A stretch of 64,000 nucleotides of DNA, taken from contig NC_021677.1 of assembly GCF_000247815.1 (NCBI RefSeq), forward strand, positions 5,303,690 to 5,367,689. Direction: 5' to 3'. Numbering within the stretch: position 1 is the first letter of the stretch; each line of letters starts with the position of its first letter. The notes beneath the pieces were generated by a model, which saw nothing but the letters and a program-made list of their open reading frames with translations, made no database searches and had not been told where the DNA came from. Positions 1 to 13,220 of this stretch are shown here, piece by piece. A program made the position numbers and the translations under genes. This stretch comes from Ficedula albicollis. Its lineage: Eukaryota; Chordata; Aves; Passeriformes; Muscicapidae.

Positions 1-1638
1 TTTCTAGCTCCTGATCGTACACCAAGAGATGCAGAGCATGAACAAGATGTTTTGAAAAAGTGGTTTTGTGTCTAGTTGTTGCTTTTAGGCTTCACTATAT
101 CCAGGATTTCAGCTTCTCTCTCAGTTTGTGTTTGGTTTCAGCTGCTTCACAGCACTGAATAGATGAACAAGTGTTGTTTGCAATTAATGTGTATGTGCAG
201 TTTATATATTTATATAATTTCTAAATTTAAAAATAGATATTTTATATAAATATTTTTTATATTAAATATATATTTTATATAAAGATTTAAATATTTATAT
301 AAATTAAAAATATGGAGACTTAGAGCTGGGCTTGCCTGGGAAGGAAGCATCCAGCTACTGGTTTCAGGCTCCAATAATTTTAGTAGCTGTGCAAACTATG
401 CAGAATGAAAGCAAGAAAGGGAGGTTCCCTCCTGCTGGGACTGTACCTCTTCTGAGTCTGGTGGGCTCGGAGTGGGACACAGGGCTTATGTAAATGGTTC
501 AGCAGAGTATTGTCTATGGCAGATTGTCACAGAGTGCTATGAAAGGAGCATTTGATCCTGACTTGTAGCAAGCTAACCACCCTTACGTCCTCCTCCTACC
601 TATGTTTTGTGAAGACATAGCTTTTAAAGACTAATGAATGCTAGCTTTTAAAACTTTCTTTATTTTTGTCATATTTTGAATTAATTCTGAATCTTTCCAG
701 TAGATATGTTCAGTTGATTCAATCTTGTAACCTTAAATAGAGACACACTGTATGTCAGGGTGTTAGAATCTGGCTAAAATGGTAATTTGCTGCAGGAGAA
801 AAGGATTGTGTTACATTGCAGCATTCCCCACTGCTGGGCTAGAGTACCATTAGTTCCTCTTTAAATATAATGGCTAAAATAATTCATGTGGCTTTAACAA
901 TCTACTGAAATCAGCCTGGGCATCTCCTGCGCTTCTTTGAGTGCAATATAACTTCTTTTGGTAAATTGAGCCTCCACTAGGGTGTGCTTTGTATTCAGAT
1001 GTGTTTGTTACATCAAGACTTCCAGCACAGAAATTTCTACTGAGTTTTTCCTTGCTGGAAGTCAAAAAGGTTCAAGCTTGACTTTGATTAAAATCAAGAA
1101 AAATCAAGCACTTGGGTTCATTTATGGACTAGGCAATCTGGTTTATTTACATAATGGATTTATACAGCCAGGAATACTTTTATGAATCATAAAATTTTCC
1201 ATATAAATTTAGGTTTTTTTTTTTAATTTTAAATTTCTTGTATTTAATTTGCCGGAAAAAGTATGTTGTTTTTTTTTTTTTTTTAGCAGAGGCCTGTCAA
1301 TTTTCAGTTACTTGTATGGGCAGGGAAGGAGTGCACATATTTACTGCTAAATATTAAGCTTGTATTTCTGTTGTAACAGCAAGGAGTGTTCAGAGCTAGC
1401 CACATGCCCAGAGTTTACTCCGGGACCAGGTTCCTCCATTGATCATAGTGTGAGATGACCATGAACTAACTCCATCGGATTTTAAGGAATAGGGTCTGTT
1501 TATGCCTGCTGATTTCCTCGTTCAGTGTTTGAAGCTTATAGTCAAAGTTGGTTTGGCTAAAAATAAGCATACTGGTTTTTGCTTTTTTTAAATCGTATTT
1601 GAATTGCAGAAATCTCACCAAGTTACTTTCATTTATAG
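1..1638 (+). other. NELL2: intron upstream of the first visible NELL2 exon (3' part)
   Basis: AT-rich noncoding sequence ending in the acceptor atttatag. It holds an AT-rich low-complexity block (201-312) and two T runs (about 1215-1222 and 1267-1284). I saw no exon-like segment with splice borders and no recognisable transposon. The short ORFs on both strands show no family resemblance. Confidence 0.8.
201..312. repeat. AT-rich low-complexity block
   Basis: About 110 bases made almost only of A and T (tttatata, aaatatat and similar words) without a strict repeat unit. It is ordinary intronic low-complexity DNA. Confidence 0.8.
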
Positions 1639-1773
1639 TTAAATTATGCAGAAACAAGACTGAGTCAATTGGAAGATTGTCATTGTGAGAAGACTTGTCA
1701 AGTAAATGGATTGATCTACAGAGACAAAGACTCATGGGTTGAAGATGATCACTGCAGGAATTGCACATGCAAA
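1639..1773 (+). CDS. NELL2: NELL2 exon: end of coiled coil and first half of VWC domain 1
   Basis: This exon has 45 complete codons, starting and ending in phase 0. The peptide starts LNYAETRLSQLED, the heptad-like end of the coiled coil, which aligns with LSRAEQRMNRLDQ of NELL1. It then enters the first VWC domain with CHCEKTC and ends HCRNCTCK; six cysteines are at residues 14, 16, 20, 39, 42 and 44. Asn41 lies in an N-C-T sequon. The donor gtaagaa directly follows the AAA codon. I chose the acceptor at 1637-1638 (atttatag) over the downstream atgcag at 1650-1651 because it has a better pyrimidine tract and keeps residues aligned with the family. VWC domains are small disulfide-rich modules found in extracellular ligands and BMP-binding proteins. 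Confidence 0.9.
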
Positions 1774-2613
1774 GTAAGAATTTCTGAAGAGTTTCAAGGA
1801 TAGGATCTAATGAAAATGTGAAAATGGCCTTTGAATACATAATTTTCACTCTGAGAATTACTATGTTTTTAGTATGCATCTAGTGGCAGTATGGACAATG
1901 GGGAGAGAGATGGTAAAATACATAAAATTTTGACATTGCTTACTTGTAAGCTTCATACATAAAATCTGCTTTCCCTTGATAATGCTTTCTTATTTGTTCT
2001 AATTATAGCTGTGAGGACTTTGTGGTTTTGGGGTGAAGGGTTGGCATTGTCTGTGTTTGGTTTGGAATTGTTTTCACTGCAGTAGCTCTTTCAGAAAGGA
2101 GGCATTATCTTAATAGTATTCATAGATGCTTAGTTGCATCTTGCATGGTAACAACTTGCAGATTCATTTTCAGCAGTTATCAGACTGCACAATACAAGGG
2201 ACAGAAAGAGAATTAGTATGTACAACTTGTATCTTCGAAATTATTTGATAAATATCTGAAGAGAGCCTTTGTTTGCTCAGGAAAATAGAAGCCCGATTGT
2301 TAAAAACCTCAAAGATGATTGGAACAATGTACAGAAAGTAGGACTTATGTTCTTGTCTTATGTTTTCCATTTGATGTATTTTGCTCTGGAAGTGGGGGCT
2401 AAAATCAATAATATGTATCAAAATACCGAAGACAGTTCACCTTCAGCTGCACTTTGATTCATTTTGCAGTTGAGTGGGATTCAGTCTGTGACTGAAGGAT
2501 ATGTTTGTAATGCAGAATGGTATTTTCATTTACTTAAATAGTTCTTAGTGTTTTGCATAAAATACTAATTGCAGCAACAGTAGTTGAATTTGGTTTTAAA
2601 ACCCTTTGCTTAG
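1774..2613 (+). other. NELL2: NELL2 intron (840 bp)
   Basis: Short intron between the two exons of VWC domain 1, with donor gtaagaa and acceptor ttgctttag, phase 0. Nothing else is recognisable inside. Confidence 0.9.
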
Positions 2614-2716
2614 AGTGGAGTTGTGGAATGCCGAAGGATGTCCTGTCCCCCTCTTGAATGTCCTCCGGATGCTCTCCCCGTGCATGTGGAAAGTCAGTGC
2701 TGCAAAGTGTGCAAGG
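2614..2716 (+). CDS. NELL2: NELL2 exon: second half of VWC domain 1
   Basis: The exon has 34 codons plus one base. The peptide starts SGVVECRRMSCPP and ends CCKVCK, the closing cysteine cluster of a VWC domain. Six cysteines are at residues 51, 56, 61, 74, 75 and 78 of the window-encoded segment. The last G joins CC of the next exon to make Ala80. The donor is gtgagtg. After CPPL this sequence has E-C-P-P, where the human protein, as I recall it, has N-C-S-P; this would remove an N-glycosylation sequon. The residues ALPVHV after it match the family. Confidence 0.93.
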
Positions 2717-3337
2717 GTGAGTGCATCACACAGACCTCACTGTTTTGTCTTCTATTTCAGCAGAGTTAAACTTATCCTGCCAGCAGGCACATTTTATAAT
2801 GATTGTCAGAGGTCCTGGTAATTCAGGTAACGTAAGTCATAGTGGCAATCATGATTTAAGAAGAAAATAAATAATTGCTGAGAAATGAACAAGCATTACA
2901 GATTTCTGAGGTACTATTTTTACCTATTGTTAATGTAAAATTATTTACCCTGTTGGGGGCTGGGTTGACTGGCTTGGCTCCAGTTTGTGTCTCCTCTTGA
3001 TGTTGAAGGTCATCAAGCCTGTGGTCTGAACTTTCTTTTGTGATGAGTAACTAACCAAGGTGTTATCTTTTTGCCTATCTTTTATTCCAAGTTAAAAGGC
3101 TCTTCATTAAAATAAACATGACAGAATATCAGACCCTGGCTTAATATCACTGTGTGGAGCCATAGTTTGCTGTAATTAATTTCAAAATAAATTAATGAGA
3201 AGAAAGAAGAGCTAAGTACATTTTGTTATTGGTGTTATTGTCAGCTTTCAGTTCCTTTTTCTGGGAATGAAAGCTGTTAAGTAATGTTCATGGAAGGAAT
3301 ATTCAATATTTGTTACTTTAATAGTAGTACAAGGAAC

Positions 3338-3604
3338 AAAGACAATTTGTGTATGAAAATTTTGGCTCTATATTAATTCCAGCTGTACCTTAAGATGCAC
3401 AAATTCTCTTTCCCCATATTAGTTCTGGAGGAGGAGTAAACTTCATGCATGAGCTTTTCAATAGTTTATTAGGACTGGAAAGACAATTTGTGTATGAAAA
3501 TTTTGGCTCTATATTAATTCCAGCTGTACCTTAAGATGCACAAATTCTCTTTCCCCATATTAGTTCTGGAGGAGGAGTAAACTTCATGCATGAGCTTTTC
3601 AATA
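3338..3604. repeat. direct duplication, 126-bp copies 141 bp apart
   Basis: Copies at 3338-3463 and 3479-3604 start aaagacaatttgtg and end gagcttttcaata. I see no difference between them. The 15-bp spacer contains gtttattagg, and a similar gatttattagg follows soon after copy 2. Confidence 0.95.
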
Positions 3605-5854
3605 TAAACTATTGATGTTGAATTATTTTAGGATTTATTAGGAAAATAATAACAGTTTTTTAGCATTCTGTCACCCTTCTTCAGTCATTGAATTCATTAG
3701 TTCCATGTACAAATATCCTTTAGTTGTGATTTTGCACTTGCTCTTGTTTCTCATGTGATCTCATTTCTCTTGGCTGTCTGTCAGTATGAGTATTCTGCCT
3801 ACTAAAAGATGTTCATGAACAGAGTACTTGGGTGTTAAAGTGGCCTGTATTTTTTTTGTCTCAAAATATTTTTATTTGTAACATTGAAAGTCTAGGAAGT
3901 TTTTTCATGAAACTGGATGTATGCACAAGAGTCAAAATCTGACACAAAGAAATTGTAAGGCACAAAATTGCAGATTCATTGTATACCCTCATGAGTAAAC
4001 TCTTCCAGTTGTTTGTAATGGGAAGATGAACAATCAAACTCGCCTTTTGTCAGTGATTGGCACAAACTTGACTCGTTATTCTGACAAGAACACAGCATGT
4101 CAGTCAGTGGGGAAGAGACGTATGGAAGTTGATTGAAATTGATTGTAAATGCCAGCTCCTTGACAAAATGATGTGCTAGGACCACAGTTAGTCACCTCTA
4201 GGTAGAGAGTAGTAATTGCAGAGGTTTTCCAAAGAGCTGCACTGCAGGTGTTATTTTCTCTGTGCTTTTTCTATTTAGCACTGATAGAACCATCAGTTGT
4301 AATTTTCTGTCTCTAGGGATTATTGAATGGCTGGGTTATTGAACACTTTCCCATCTTAGCTAAGGGTTAATGAACAAAGCTCTAATGTCTGATATGTTAA
4401 GGGGTTTAGGCAGTTGAGTTTTGATCCCTGCCACCTTGTGTTAGCATTAAAAATAATATTTGGCAAAAGACTATAATTTTGTTTTAAATATCATTTTTCT
4501 GAATCATACATTAACTTGCTTTCCAGTGTGTCCATTCTTTTGTTAAAAGCAGTCATGTCAGGAGAACACACAGAAAGAAAAAGGAAATTTCTCTTGTTCA
4601 AATTCTCCTAAAAATAGTTCCTGGGATTCCTAATTTAAATAAGGCTTCCTCATCTGAAGTTTTCTTCAGAAGTGAGATCACAACAAGTCAGGCATAAAAA
4701 CTAGGGCAGCTTTTGAAAAACAAAGAAAACTAGGATACCAAAAGAAGAAGCCTGTTTTTAAATGCTTTAGTGACGATGAAAACTGAGTTATCCTGAAAAT
4801 CATAAATCATTCTTTTTTTTTAAGAAATGAGCATTTTCATAAAGAGTCGTTAGAAGCAAATTAATGTCTGAAAGTTCATGAAGATTGATCTAGCAGTCTC
4901 TTCTGCTTAAAATTTGGGAATTAATCTGGCTATGACAGTTTCTGCTGTGGAACTCTCGGCATCACCTGTAAGAGGGACTTGCACCTGTGAGTGCTTCCCT
5001 TACCTGGGCACTCTGGAGGGAAATTTAGGTAAAACAGTCCTAGAGAGAGAGTGTGTCTTTTGAGAACAGACTACTCTGAACACTTGCACTGTGCACATGG
5101 CTTGACTCAGCAAAACTTTAAAGCACTATTCAATTGTAACTTAGGATTCACACCTTTTAGCTTTCATTTTAGGGTCACAGGTCAGACTTTTACTAGCCAA
5201 GTACAAAAAGACCTGAAATGCCACAGCAGAAAGTTGTTTTATTGGTGTTTATCACTGATCTAGGTTGTAATGTAGGGTGCTTTTATAGTGGTTACTTGAT
5301 TTGTGTGAGATCGTAACAGTCCAGCTGTTCTCTTTAATTGATGGATTTACTGTCCTTCTCTGGAATTGGAATTTAGACATGAGGCTGCATGGGGACTGTG
5401 ATAATTCTGATCATAATTGAGCAAGCTGTTTGCTGCTGTGGCCCTGATGCACACTGCCCTCTGCATGGTGGCAGTAGTCCCAAGCTAGGTGACTTTGCCA
5501 TGAAGTGAATGAGGAATGATCATGCATTCCAGTCTATTGGTTCCTTTGTGGAGGCACTTATCTTTAGCACAAGGGTCAAAACTTCAGACAAGAAATTTGT
5601 AGTAGCAGTTCACCATTTCCTGGGAAAATCCTGCATATTTTGTATGTGCTTGAAGAATATTTTCCTGAAATAGATTTTTGCAGTTTGTTGATTTAGTGCA
5701 GTCATTCACTGCATCTAATCTGTTCTGCAATCTTCAAGCAAGTTGAAGAGTTCACCTTTGTGCCCACAAAAAATATGAAGGCTTAATTGAAATCTGTGCT
5801 TACATTGTTCTCGTGATGAGCTGGATGCTAGTAAATGTCTCCAGTTCTTGACGT

Positions 5855-5946
5855 GAGTCATGAGGACCTCCAGTAACACAAATACCGTAGCTGCTCTACT
5901 GAGTCATGAGGACCTCCAGTAACACAAATACTGTAGCTGCTCTACT
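5855..5946. repeat. 46-bp tandem duplication
   Basis: Units 5855-5900 and 5901-5946 abut directly and both begin gagtcatgagg. They differ at one base, taccgtag against tactgtag, which is a CpG-to-TpG type change. Confidence 0.95.
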
Positions 5947-6276
5947 ACTACAATGTCAGTAGTGAAAATATTTTCTATTGAATGATAGGTTATTTAGTCC
6001 AGGACATACTGTTTATGATCCTATTCCCTCACTTTAGTTTGGGTAAAGAGGCTGCCTTCTCTTAAAATGAATTTATTGTTTGTTACTTTGTTTGTAATTA
6101 TATGTGATACTGATTTCTGATGAAAAAAATTGCATCAAATTTTTAATGTGTTGATATTTTTCAGTGTATGTGAATACTGGTTTTACTTCTGTGTTATACC
6201 TTGCGTTTATTTGCTGCTAAAATATTGATTTAATTAATTTTTTTAAATTAATCTCCCTCCTTCTCTTGAATTACAG

Positions 6277-6350
6277 CCAAGTGTATCTATGGAGGCAAAG
6301 TGCTAGCAGAAGGTCAACGAGTATTAACCAAAAGCTGCAGGGAATGTCGA
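6277..6350 (+). CDS. NELL2: NELL2 exon: first half of VWC domain 2
   Basis: Small exon of 74 bases: two bases completing Ala80, then 24 codons reading KCIYGGKVLAEGQR and ending SCRECR. This opens the second VWC domain, with cysteines at residues 82, 100 and 103. The acceptor is ttgaattacag and the donor gtaagtt; the exon ends in phase 0. It is nearly identical to the mammalian NELL2 segment I remember (Val for Ile before LTKSC). An upstream ATG that opens an ORF at 6266 is in intron sequence and is not a start. Confidence 0.95.
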
Positions 6351-8384
6351 GTAAGTTTCAGTTGTATAAACCTCTCCTGATTTCAGATGTATCTGTGGTG
6401 TTCAGAAGTGACAGTGAAAAGTTAGTGCATTTCTTTAGGCTTCCTTCATGCAAATGTGACATCTGTTGTTGAAAAAGGTGACCTTGAAGTCACTGAAAGC
6501 CACAAATATGAAAACAAGGCAGGAATATGACCCTTGAAGGATAAGAAAAATATGGGCAAAATGATTTGGAAGAATGTTTTCTCTTATCTCTGCTTTCATG
6601 AGCTTTAGAAAAAAGTAAGAATCTCTTGAGCAAATTACTTATTTCAGCCAAATTGCTTAAATTTGAAGCAACCTTCTTGTTATAGTGTGTGAGTTACTCT
6701 ATATTTCTCCTAGTATTGTTCAAACTATATATCGTTATTCTAATAATTGAGGTAAATTAGAGAGTACTGGAGTGGACGGAGTTCTTTCTTGGCAAATTCA
6801 TGACATTTGGACCATGACAGTCAGTATTTAAGAGCACAGGTGAATGGAGGCTGTGTTAGATCTGTTCAGGGAGTGTTGGTGAATGTGCGTTGGAAAAGAT
6901 TACAGTGATCTGGTTATTGTTGTGCTTGGAGCTGAGTGTACAGAGTAGCAATTTTATGTTCACTAATGGAAATGGACAATAACTGGTTGCAGATGTTGTG
7001 AAAACAGCTTGTTATGCAGAGTTACTTAGCTATTGTTATTGTTGAGCTGTATGGGGTGCTCAGCACTGCGTATATGAATATGTGGGGAATGTCGTTGCCT
7101 TGGAAGGCAGACTAAGATGTCTGTTATTTATAATATAACATAGAATGTTTATTTGAGAGTGGAAGTATATGTATAAAATAAGAACAGGAGTATTTTCACA
7201 TTAAAGTGAAACCAGAGGTCTGAATTATGTCTGTGGAACTTCCCTGTGCTATAAATAAGAGTGTTTTATTCATCATCAGGAGTATGATAAAACATTCATG
7301 AAGATTAAAAGCAAATACCAACCATCAAATATCTGTCATTAAGAATGAGTAAAGTAATGAAAACAGCTTTTGTATTTTGCTTATTGTTGCAAGGAAGTGA
7401 TATGGCAGTGTTAGTTACAGTAACATTGCCGTTGGTATTTTCATCTTGATTGACAGTATTGATTAATATTCAAAATGGCATCTGTGAATAAGACACCATA
7501 AAAAAATGTTTGGTGCGTGCCTTCACAAAAACCTCAACAAACTGAAGTTCTTTCCACAACTGTGCTTCAACAAGATATTAAACCTCACTGGCCTGGGGAG
7601 AATTTTTAAGAGGATGCTTGCATGTGTTTCTGTGGGCTGGTGTGTCTCCATGCAGGAGGTTCATTCAATATGTCTTCAGCATGACCTCCTAAATTTGACC
7701 TACTTGTCTACTACCTCAGTTAGGAATGCTCACTAGATGAAGGATGAATGGTGATGAGTCAAACTGCGGCTGTGTCATTGTTTTCTGTCCTGTGTGGACA
7801 AATGTTGTATAAATAAAGGAGGGACTTTGTCATAGGGGAGGATCATACAAAATTTAATATGGTTTAATTTTCCAGACTTGAAAAACCGACATCAGGTTTC
7901 AAAAGCTGCTGATCCATGAAGGAATACAGTGGAGGGTACACATCTATTGTCAGTGTAATGCTATTGATAAAAATGACTTAAAAATCTTTGTGTCTGTAAA
8001 GAAGGATATATTTGTAAGTGGGGTAATGTAAAAAAGATTAAGTTGAAATTTCACATTTCAATTTTTATTTGAAAATAGATTCCTTATTTGCATAGGTACT
8101 GATCCAAACTTAAGAGGCTTTTCACTTTTATCATTTTTCCATCTTAAACAGAAGTAATAATACTACTGATGGATCCAGCTAGATCAAAGGTTTTCTTTAT
8201 CAGTCTGAGAGACCTTTTCTTAATTTTTCAAAACTAATCCAGACTAAAAATATTTATGATGCACATCCGCTTAAACATAAGCACAGATGGTATTCATGAA
8301 AAACCATTCCCAGCTGGAATACTGCCCACAAACACTCTTTAGATGAATCTACAATGACAAAATGAGTGCACGGGTATTTTTAAC

Positions 8385-8790
8385 AATCACAGAACAGTTC
8401 AGGTTGGAAGAGATCTCTGGAGGTCATCTTGTCCAGCTATCCTGCTTGAGCAGGGTTACCTGGAGCCAGTTGCCCAGGACTATGTCCATATGGCTTTTGA
8501 ATATCTCCAAGGATGGAGACTCCACAGCTTCCCTGGGCAGTCTCACACTGCAAGAGTGTTTCCTGATGTTCAGTTGGGCCCTGCTGTGTTTCAGTTTGTG
8601 CCCATGGGCCTTGGTCCTGTCGCTGGGCACTGCTGAGAAGAGCCTGGCTCCATCCTCTTGGCATTTTCCCTTTGGGTATATATATCTGTCTGAAGGATCC
8701 CCTCTGAGCCTTCTCTCCAGGCTAAACAGGCCCAGCTCTCCCAGCCTTTCCTCCTGGGAAGTGCACCAGTCTATTATTTATCCTCATGTT
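8385..8790 (-). mobile_element. CR1 LINE, 3' end (5'-truncated copy)
   Basis: Read on the + strand this is the reverse complement of the CR1 3' region. It begins aatcacagaacagttcagg, followed by ttggaagagatctctggagg, then the cctgggcag block, and later gagccttctctccaggctaa and cccagctctcccagcc. These are hallmark words of avian CR1 3' ends, so the element lies antisense to NELL2. The 5' edge is diffuse and may extend to about 8850. The 161-codon ORF across it is an accidental reading of noncoding LINE sequence. Only the 3' part is present, the usual result of truncated reverse transcription. Confidence 0.9.
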
Positions 8791-8928
8791 CCAAGGCTGG
8801 TCTCTCCACTACTGTTCCATCGCTCTTTTGTTCTGGGAAGTCCATAAAATACAAGTATGTATGCACTTCTGATAACTGCATCTTTCTGCATTCACTAAGT
8901 GTTTGATTTTTTGTTTGTTGGTTTGTTT

Positions 8929-9541
<613 letters not shown>

Positions 9542-9939
9542 GCATTTCACCAGTATGGTGATGTGGGCCATTTTCCATGTTAGTGGAAAATTTTTTATAA
9601 CTTCTGTTGGAGTGGGAATTTGCAGTTGGTCAGCTGCCTGTGAACATGATGCCTGTTCATAAACAGATGACATGCTTGTCAGCAAAGGGTGCAAAAATAA
9701 ATGGCTGTTCATTAATGCTGGGAGCAGACAGTCACAGTGTGCCATACAAGATGGACAGAACCCACAGCTTTCAGGAAGGTTGACTAAGTTTTTTGTGAAG
9801 ATAAGGAATGATGCGCTTCTTGAGAGTGACAACTAAGGCTGCTGTTTGAAACTGTCCTAAGAGACTGTTCAGTAACAGCTTGCTGTGGCTTAGGAATGAT
9901 ACTCCCAGATGTGGTGCCCTCACTGAAGCCACTTCCCTG

Positions 9940-10270
9940 TGTGGGATGGAGAGGAGAATGGGAGACACAAAAGGCAAAGATTGCAGGTTGAGAGAAGAAC
10001 AATTTACTGGAATCAGCTAGGAATAAGAAAATAAGCAGTAACAGCAACAATACCAATGAAAAAGGGTACAAGGAAGAGGTGATCTACTCGCAGGGAGCAA
10101 CAATACCCAACTGCTCCCTCTCTACCCCACCAGCCCCACCTCAGAGTGAGGTGGTGTAGAATAACCTCTTGTCTTGGCCATGCCCTCCTGGTTACTGCAG
10201 AACTCAACCCTATCTTGTCTGGAATGAGGGCGCAGATAAATTCAGACAGGAAAAAAACCCCCACCAAAAT
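9940..10270. mobile_element. possible avian LTR-type repeat fragment
   Basis: The segment from about ggttgagagaagaacaattt through the cagccccacctcagagtgag block and the ggttactgcagaactcaacc block resembles an avian LTR-like interspersed repeat I recall. It is more GC-rich than its surroundings. I could not find clean TG..CA ends or a target-site duplication, so type and borders are uncertain. Confidence 0.35.
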
Positions 10271-13120
10271 AGCCTTATCTGAAATCTTGCTATAATTTTC
10301 AAAGCTGATCATGTGAGATGAGCTGTTTGTTGTTCAGATTTTCACTACATGTCACTGATTAGGCTTACATCCAGTCCTTCTTTTTATGTACTTACCTTGA
10401 TAATTACAAGAAATTTAATTATCTTGTAAATTTTTGACTCCAGATATCGTTATTTATGGATTGTATATCACAACTGAAGCTTGATACATTTTTTCCAGAA
10501 AAAAATGTCTTTTTGACATCTATTTCTGTTCACATTCTATGACTGCTACATATGTGAATTGAATATAAAAAGGAATAATTTTTCTAAGGCTGCCTGAAGC
10601 AATAATTCTGAAGTGTGAACTCTTCTTACTTACCTCAGTAGATAAAATCTGAAATCTGATGATGATAATTCTTATAATTGGATCTGTACTAGTTTATAAC
10701 AAATTGATTTTAACCCAAAGAATACTCAGCATGGAAATTTTTTAATTGTTTTAAAACTTAATTACAAATAAGTTTAATTTGTTTTCCCAGATGAAAATGC
10801 TGCAGAAAACAGAAAACTTAAGGAAATAAAATCTTACTGTCGTTAAATTAATGGAATTCTCAATTAATGTTCTTTCATCTCCCTGTGAGTCACTAAAGAA
10901 GGTGTGAGCTTGGAATAAATTTGTCTTTAGCTTTTTGACTCATCCTGACACTCATTTGACTTTCACACCATTACTTCCCATATTTTTCTGGCCAGATTTA
11001 TTGTGAGTCAACACGTTTTGTCTGTATGCTGACATACTTTACTCTTTCTGCTGTAATTGTCCTGTCTGAGCTTAAATAGACAATGAGTTACAGCCAGAGC
11101 TTTTCTAGCTGGTTGTTTGATAACATGGTAGTAAGTGATGGCTCAATGTCTGGTTCTTTTATAACCTTTGATCCTTCAGTTGCACACACAACTGTGGGGA
11201 ATTCCTCCCTTTCCCTTGCTTCCATTAACTTCACTGCTCTTGTGGGCGCTTGCTCTGGTGGTGTGTACCCTCTGTGCTGCTGTAGGATGCTGCGTTTTCT
11301 TACAAAAAATAAGAAAAGCAGATGCCTGGGAGTTTTTTTAGTATTATTTTTCAGGACAGCAACTGGTGCAACTTGCCAGTAAAGGCAATTGGCCCTTCTT
11401 AGCCTTAAGATTGTAATGTCAAGGGCAGTGACGGGTACTGATTACAGAATGGTCAGATTTGCATTCCCTGGGTCAGCTGCACTTCTCAGCTGTAAGTCCT
11501 GCAAGCTGCTGGGCATCTCAGGCATATCATTTGTGCCTTGTAGACTCAGCAGGCATTTCCTAAGTCTGTAGGGCAGCTCGATGTTGTGAGAGCTCCTTTA
11601 TGGGAGGGACAGAGCAGAATTGGTGTGGTCAGGGGAAGCGCCTGATGACCAGCAAATGTTTTACCTGAGTACCTGAGCCAGTGCTTTGGCCTGGTGTGGC
11701 ACAGTGTTGTGTAGATATGAAAACAAGCTTCTGCACTGAAGTGTTTATTCATACAGGGTGGACTCACAGGTAATTTCAATATCCTCTGTTCAAAGTAACA
11801 TTATCTGGTCCCTCAGATTATGAGAATGATGGCTTTGACGAGGCTTTGTCTATTTTTTGGTATTGGTTTTCCTCTGCTTTCCTAGCCCTAGATGTGTTTG
11901 GATCATATTTTTAGACTTTGTCCCTGCAATCATGATAGCTGAAAAATGAAACTTCTTCATTTGAGGAAAGCAGAATTTCTTATTCTGCCTTTTCGTTCTG
12001 CCATCTGAGATGTCATGAAAAATATTCTGGAAGAAGTGGGGACTAGACTGATGTTGAAAAGGTGTTTTGGCAACATAGCAGGCTGCCTGCTTTCTTAGTG
12101 GAGTTTTGTAGCTTGGAAAATGAGATTACTCAGGTGTCGATAGTCCTGTGGGGTAGTTACTGTAGTTCCTACTGAGCAAAAATCCTAGTTGTTAATTTCT
12201 GCTCCACTTGCCAGTTCTCAGTGATGGCATAGCTGCAGAAGGCATGCTGAGCAAGTAAATTACAGTATGAAGAAGGCTGGAAAAGGGGGTAAGATAAAAG
12301 AGAAGACTATTTTGGGACAAGATTTTAAGAAACAATGAACTAAAGTGCTGGAGAGCTATTTGGTCTGGAGACACAGTGAAGCTGATCTACTGGAAGGGAA
12401 GAAGATGGAGTAAAATTTGGTGCAAAAATCTCCCCATGAAGGCTCTCTGTCTATGATTATAGAAAGTTTCTACCAGCATCTAGACCTCCTATCACAGTCT
12501 CATTCTAAATCTTGAAATCAAAATCATAGGAATGTCTTTAGCTTGATTTCACACAACAGTTTTATAGGGATCTCTCAGGACAAGTTTTCTTCTCTGCAGG
12601 ACCTAACTTTGGAAATAAGGTGATCAGTAGTTCTAAAGTAGTTTGTGTAATTGAACACGACAGAACAACACACCACTTGAAAATACTGGTCTTGCTGTGT
12701 AAATTGGACATGAATAACTTATCAATGAAGTATGTGGACTGTGAAATAAGAGGAATAAAGCTTAGATTTGCAGAAAGCAGTAAGACTGTCTTTAACCTGG
12801 AATGAAATTCTTTAATTCCTTCAAATATTTGAAAAGAAGATGACTGTATTTTGTCACTACGTATTTGGTAAAACTAGAATAGAATTTTGAGCTGAATTGC
12901 CTTGTCTTTTAATATTTTTTTTTATGCTGGCAGAGAAATCCACAGTATATTGCTTTAGGTTTGATGTTATGGTGGAACAAATGAATTTAACTTGTTTCTT
13001 GCTAGTTTACTAGTGTTGTTACTGGAGATTACTAGTGCTGTGGATGGAAAAGTATGTGATCCTTGCCACTGCATGTGTTTTCACCAATGTAATGTTTTTT
13101 AAAATGTTGTTTATTTTCAG

Positions 13121-13220
13121 AATGGAGTTTTAGTAAAAGTAACAGAGACTTGTCCACCACTGAACTGCTCAGAAAAAGATCACGTTCTTCCAGAGAACCA
13201 GTGTTGCAGTGTTTGTAGAG
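13121..13220 (+). CDS. NELL2: NELL2 exon: second half of VWC domain 2
   Basis: The exon has 33 codons plus one base. The peptide begins NGVLVKVTETCPPLNCSEK and ends NQCCSVCR, closing the second VWC domain with cysteines at residues 115, 120, 132, 133 and 136. Asn119 is in an N-C-S sequon, which is conserved in the family. The acceptor ttattttcag has a good pyrimidine tract, and the donor is gtaagcc. The last G makes Gly138 with the first two bases of the next exon. The residue before VCR in the CCxVCR motif is Ser here, where I remember Arg in human. Confidence 0.95.

Larger units (their letters stand above)
2717..6276 (+). other. NELL2: NELL2 intron (3.56 kb)
   Basis: Noncoding, AT-rich, phase 1, with donor gtgagtg and acceptor gaattacag. 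It contains two local direct duplications (3338-3604 and 5855-5946). No transposon or exon was recognised; short ORFs such as 5051-5263 look random. Confidence 0.9.

Noticed and set aside
1650..1651. Alternative acceptor atgcag for the first visible exon
   Set aside because: It has a poor pyrimidine tract and would drop residues that align with the family's coiled-coil end; the acceptor at 1637-1638 fits better.
8362..8847. 161-codon plus-strand ORF and its minus-strand partners
   Set aside because: They lie over an antisense CR1 3' end, which is noncoding.
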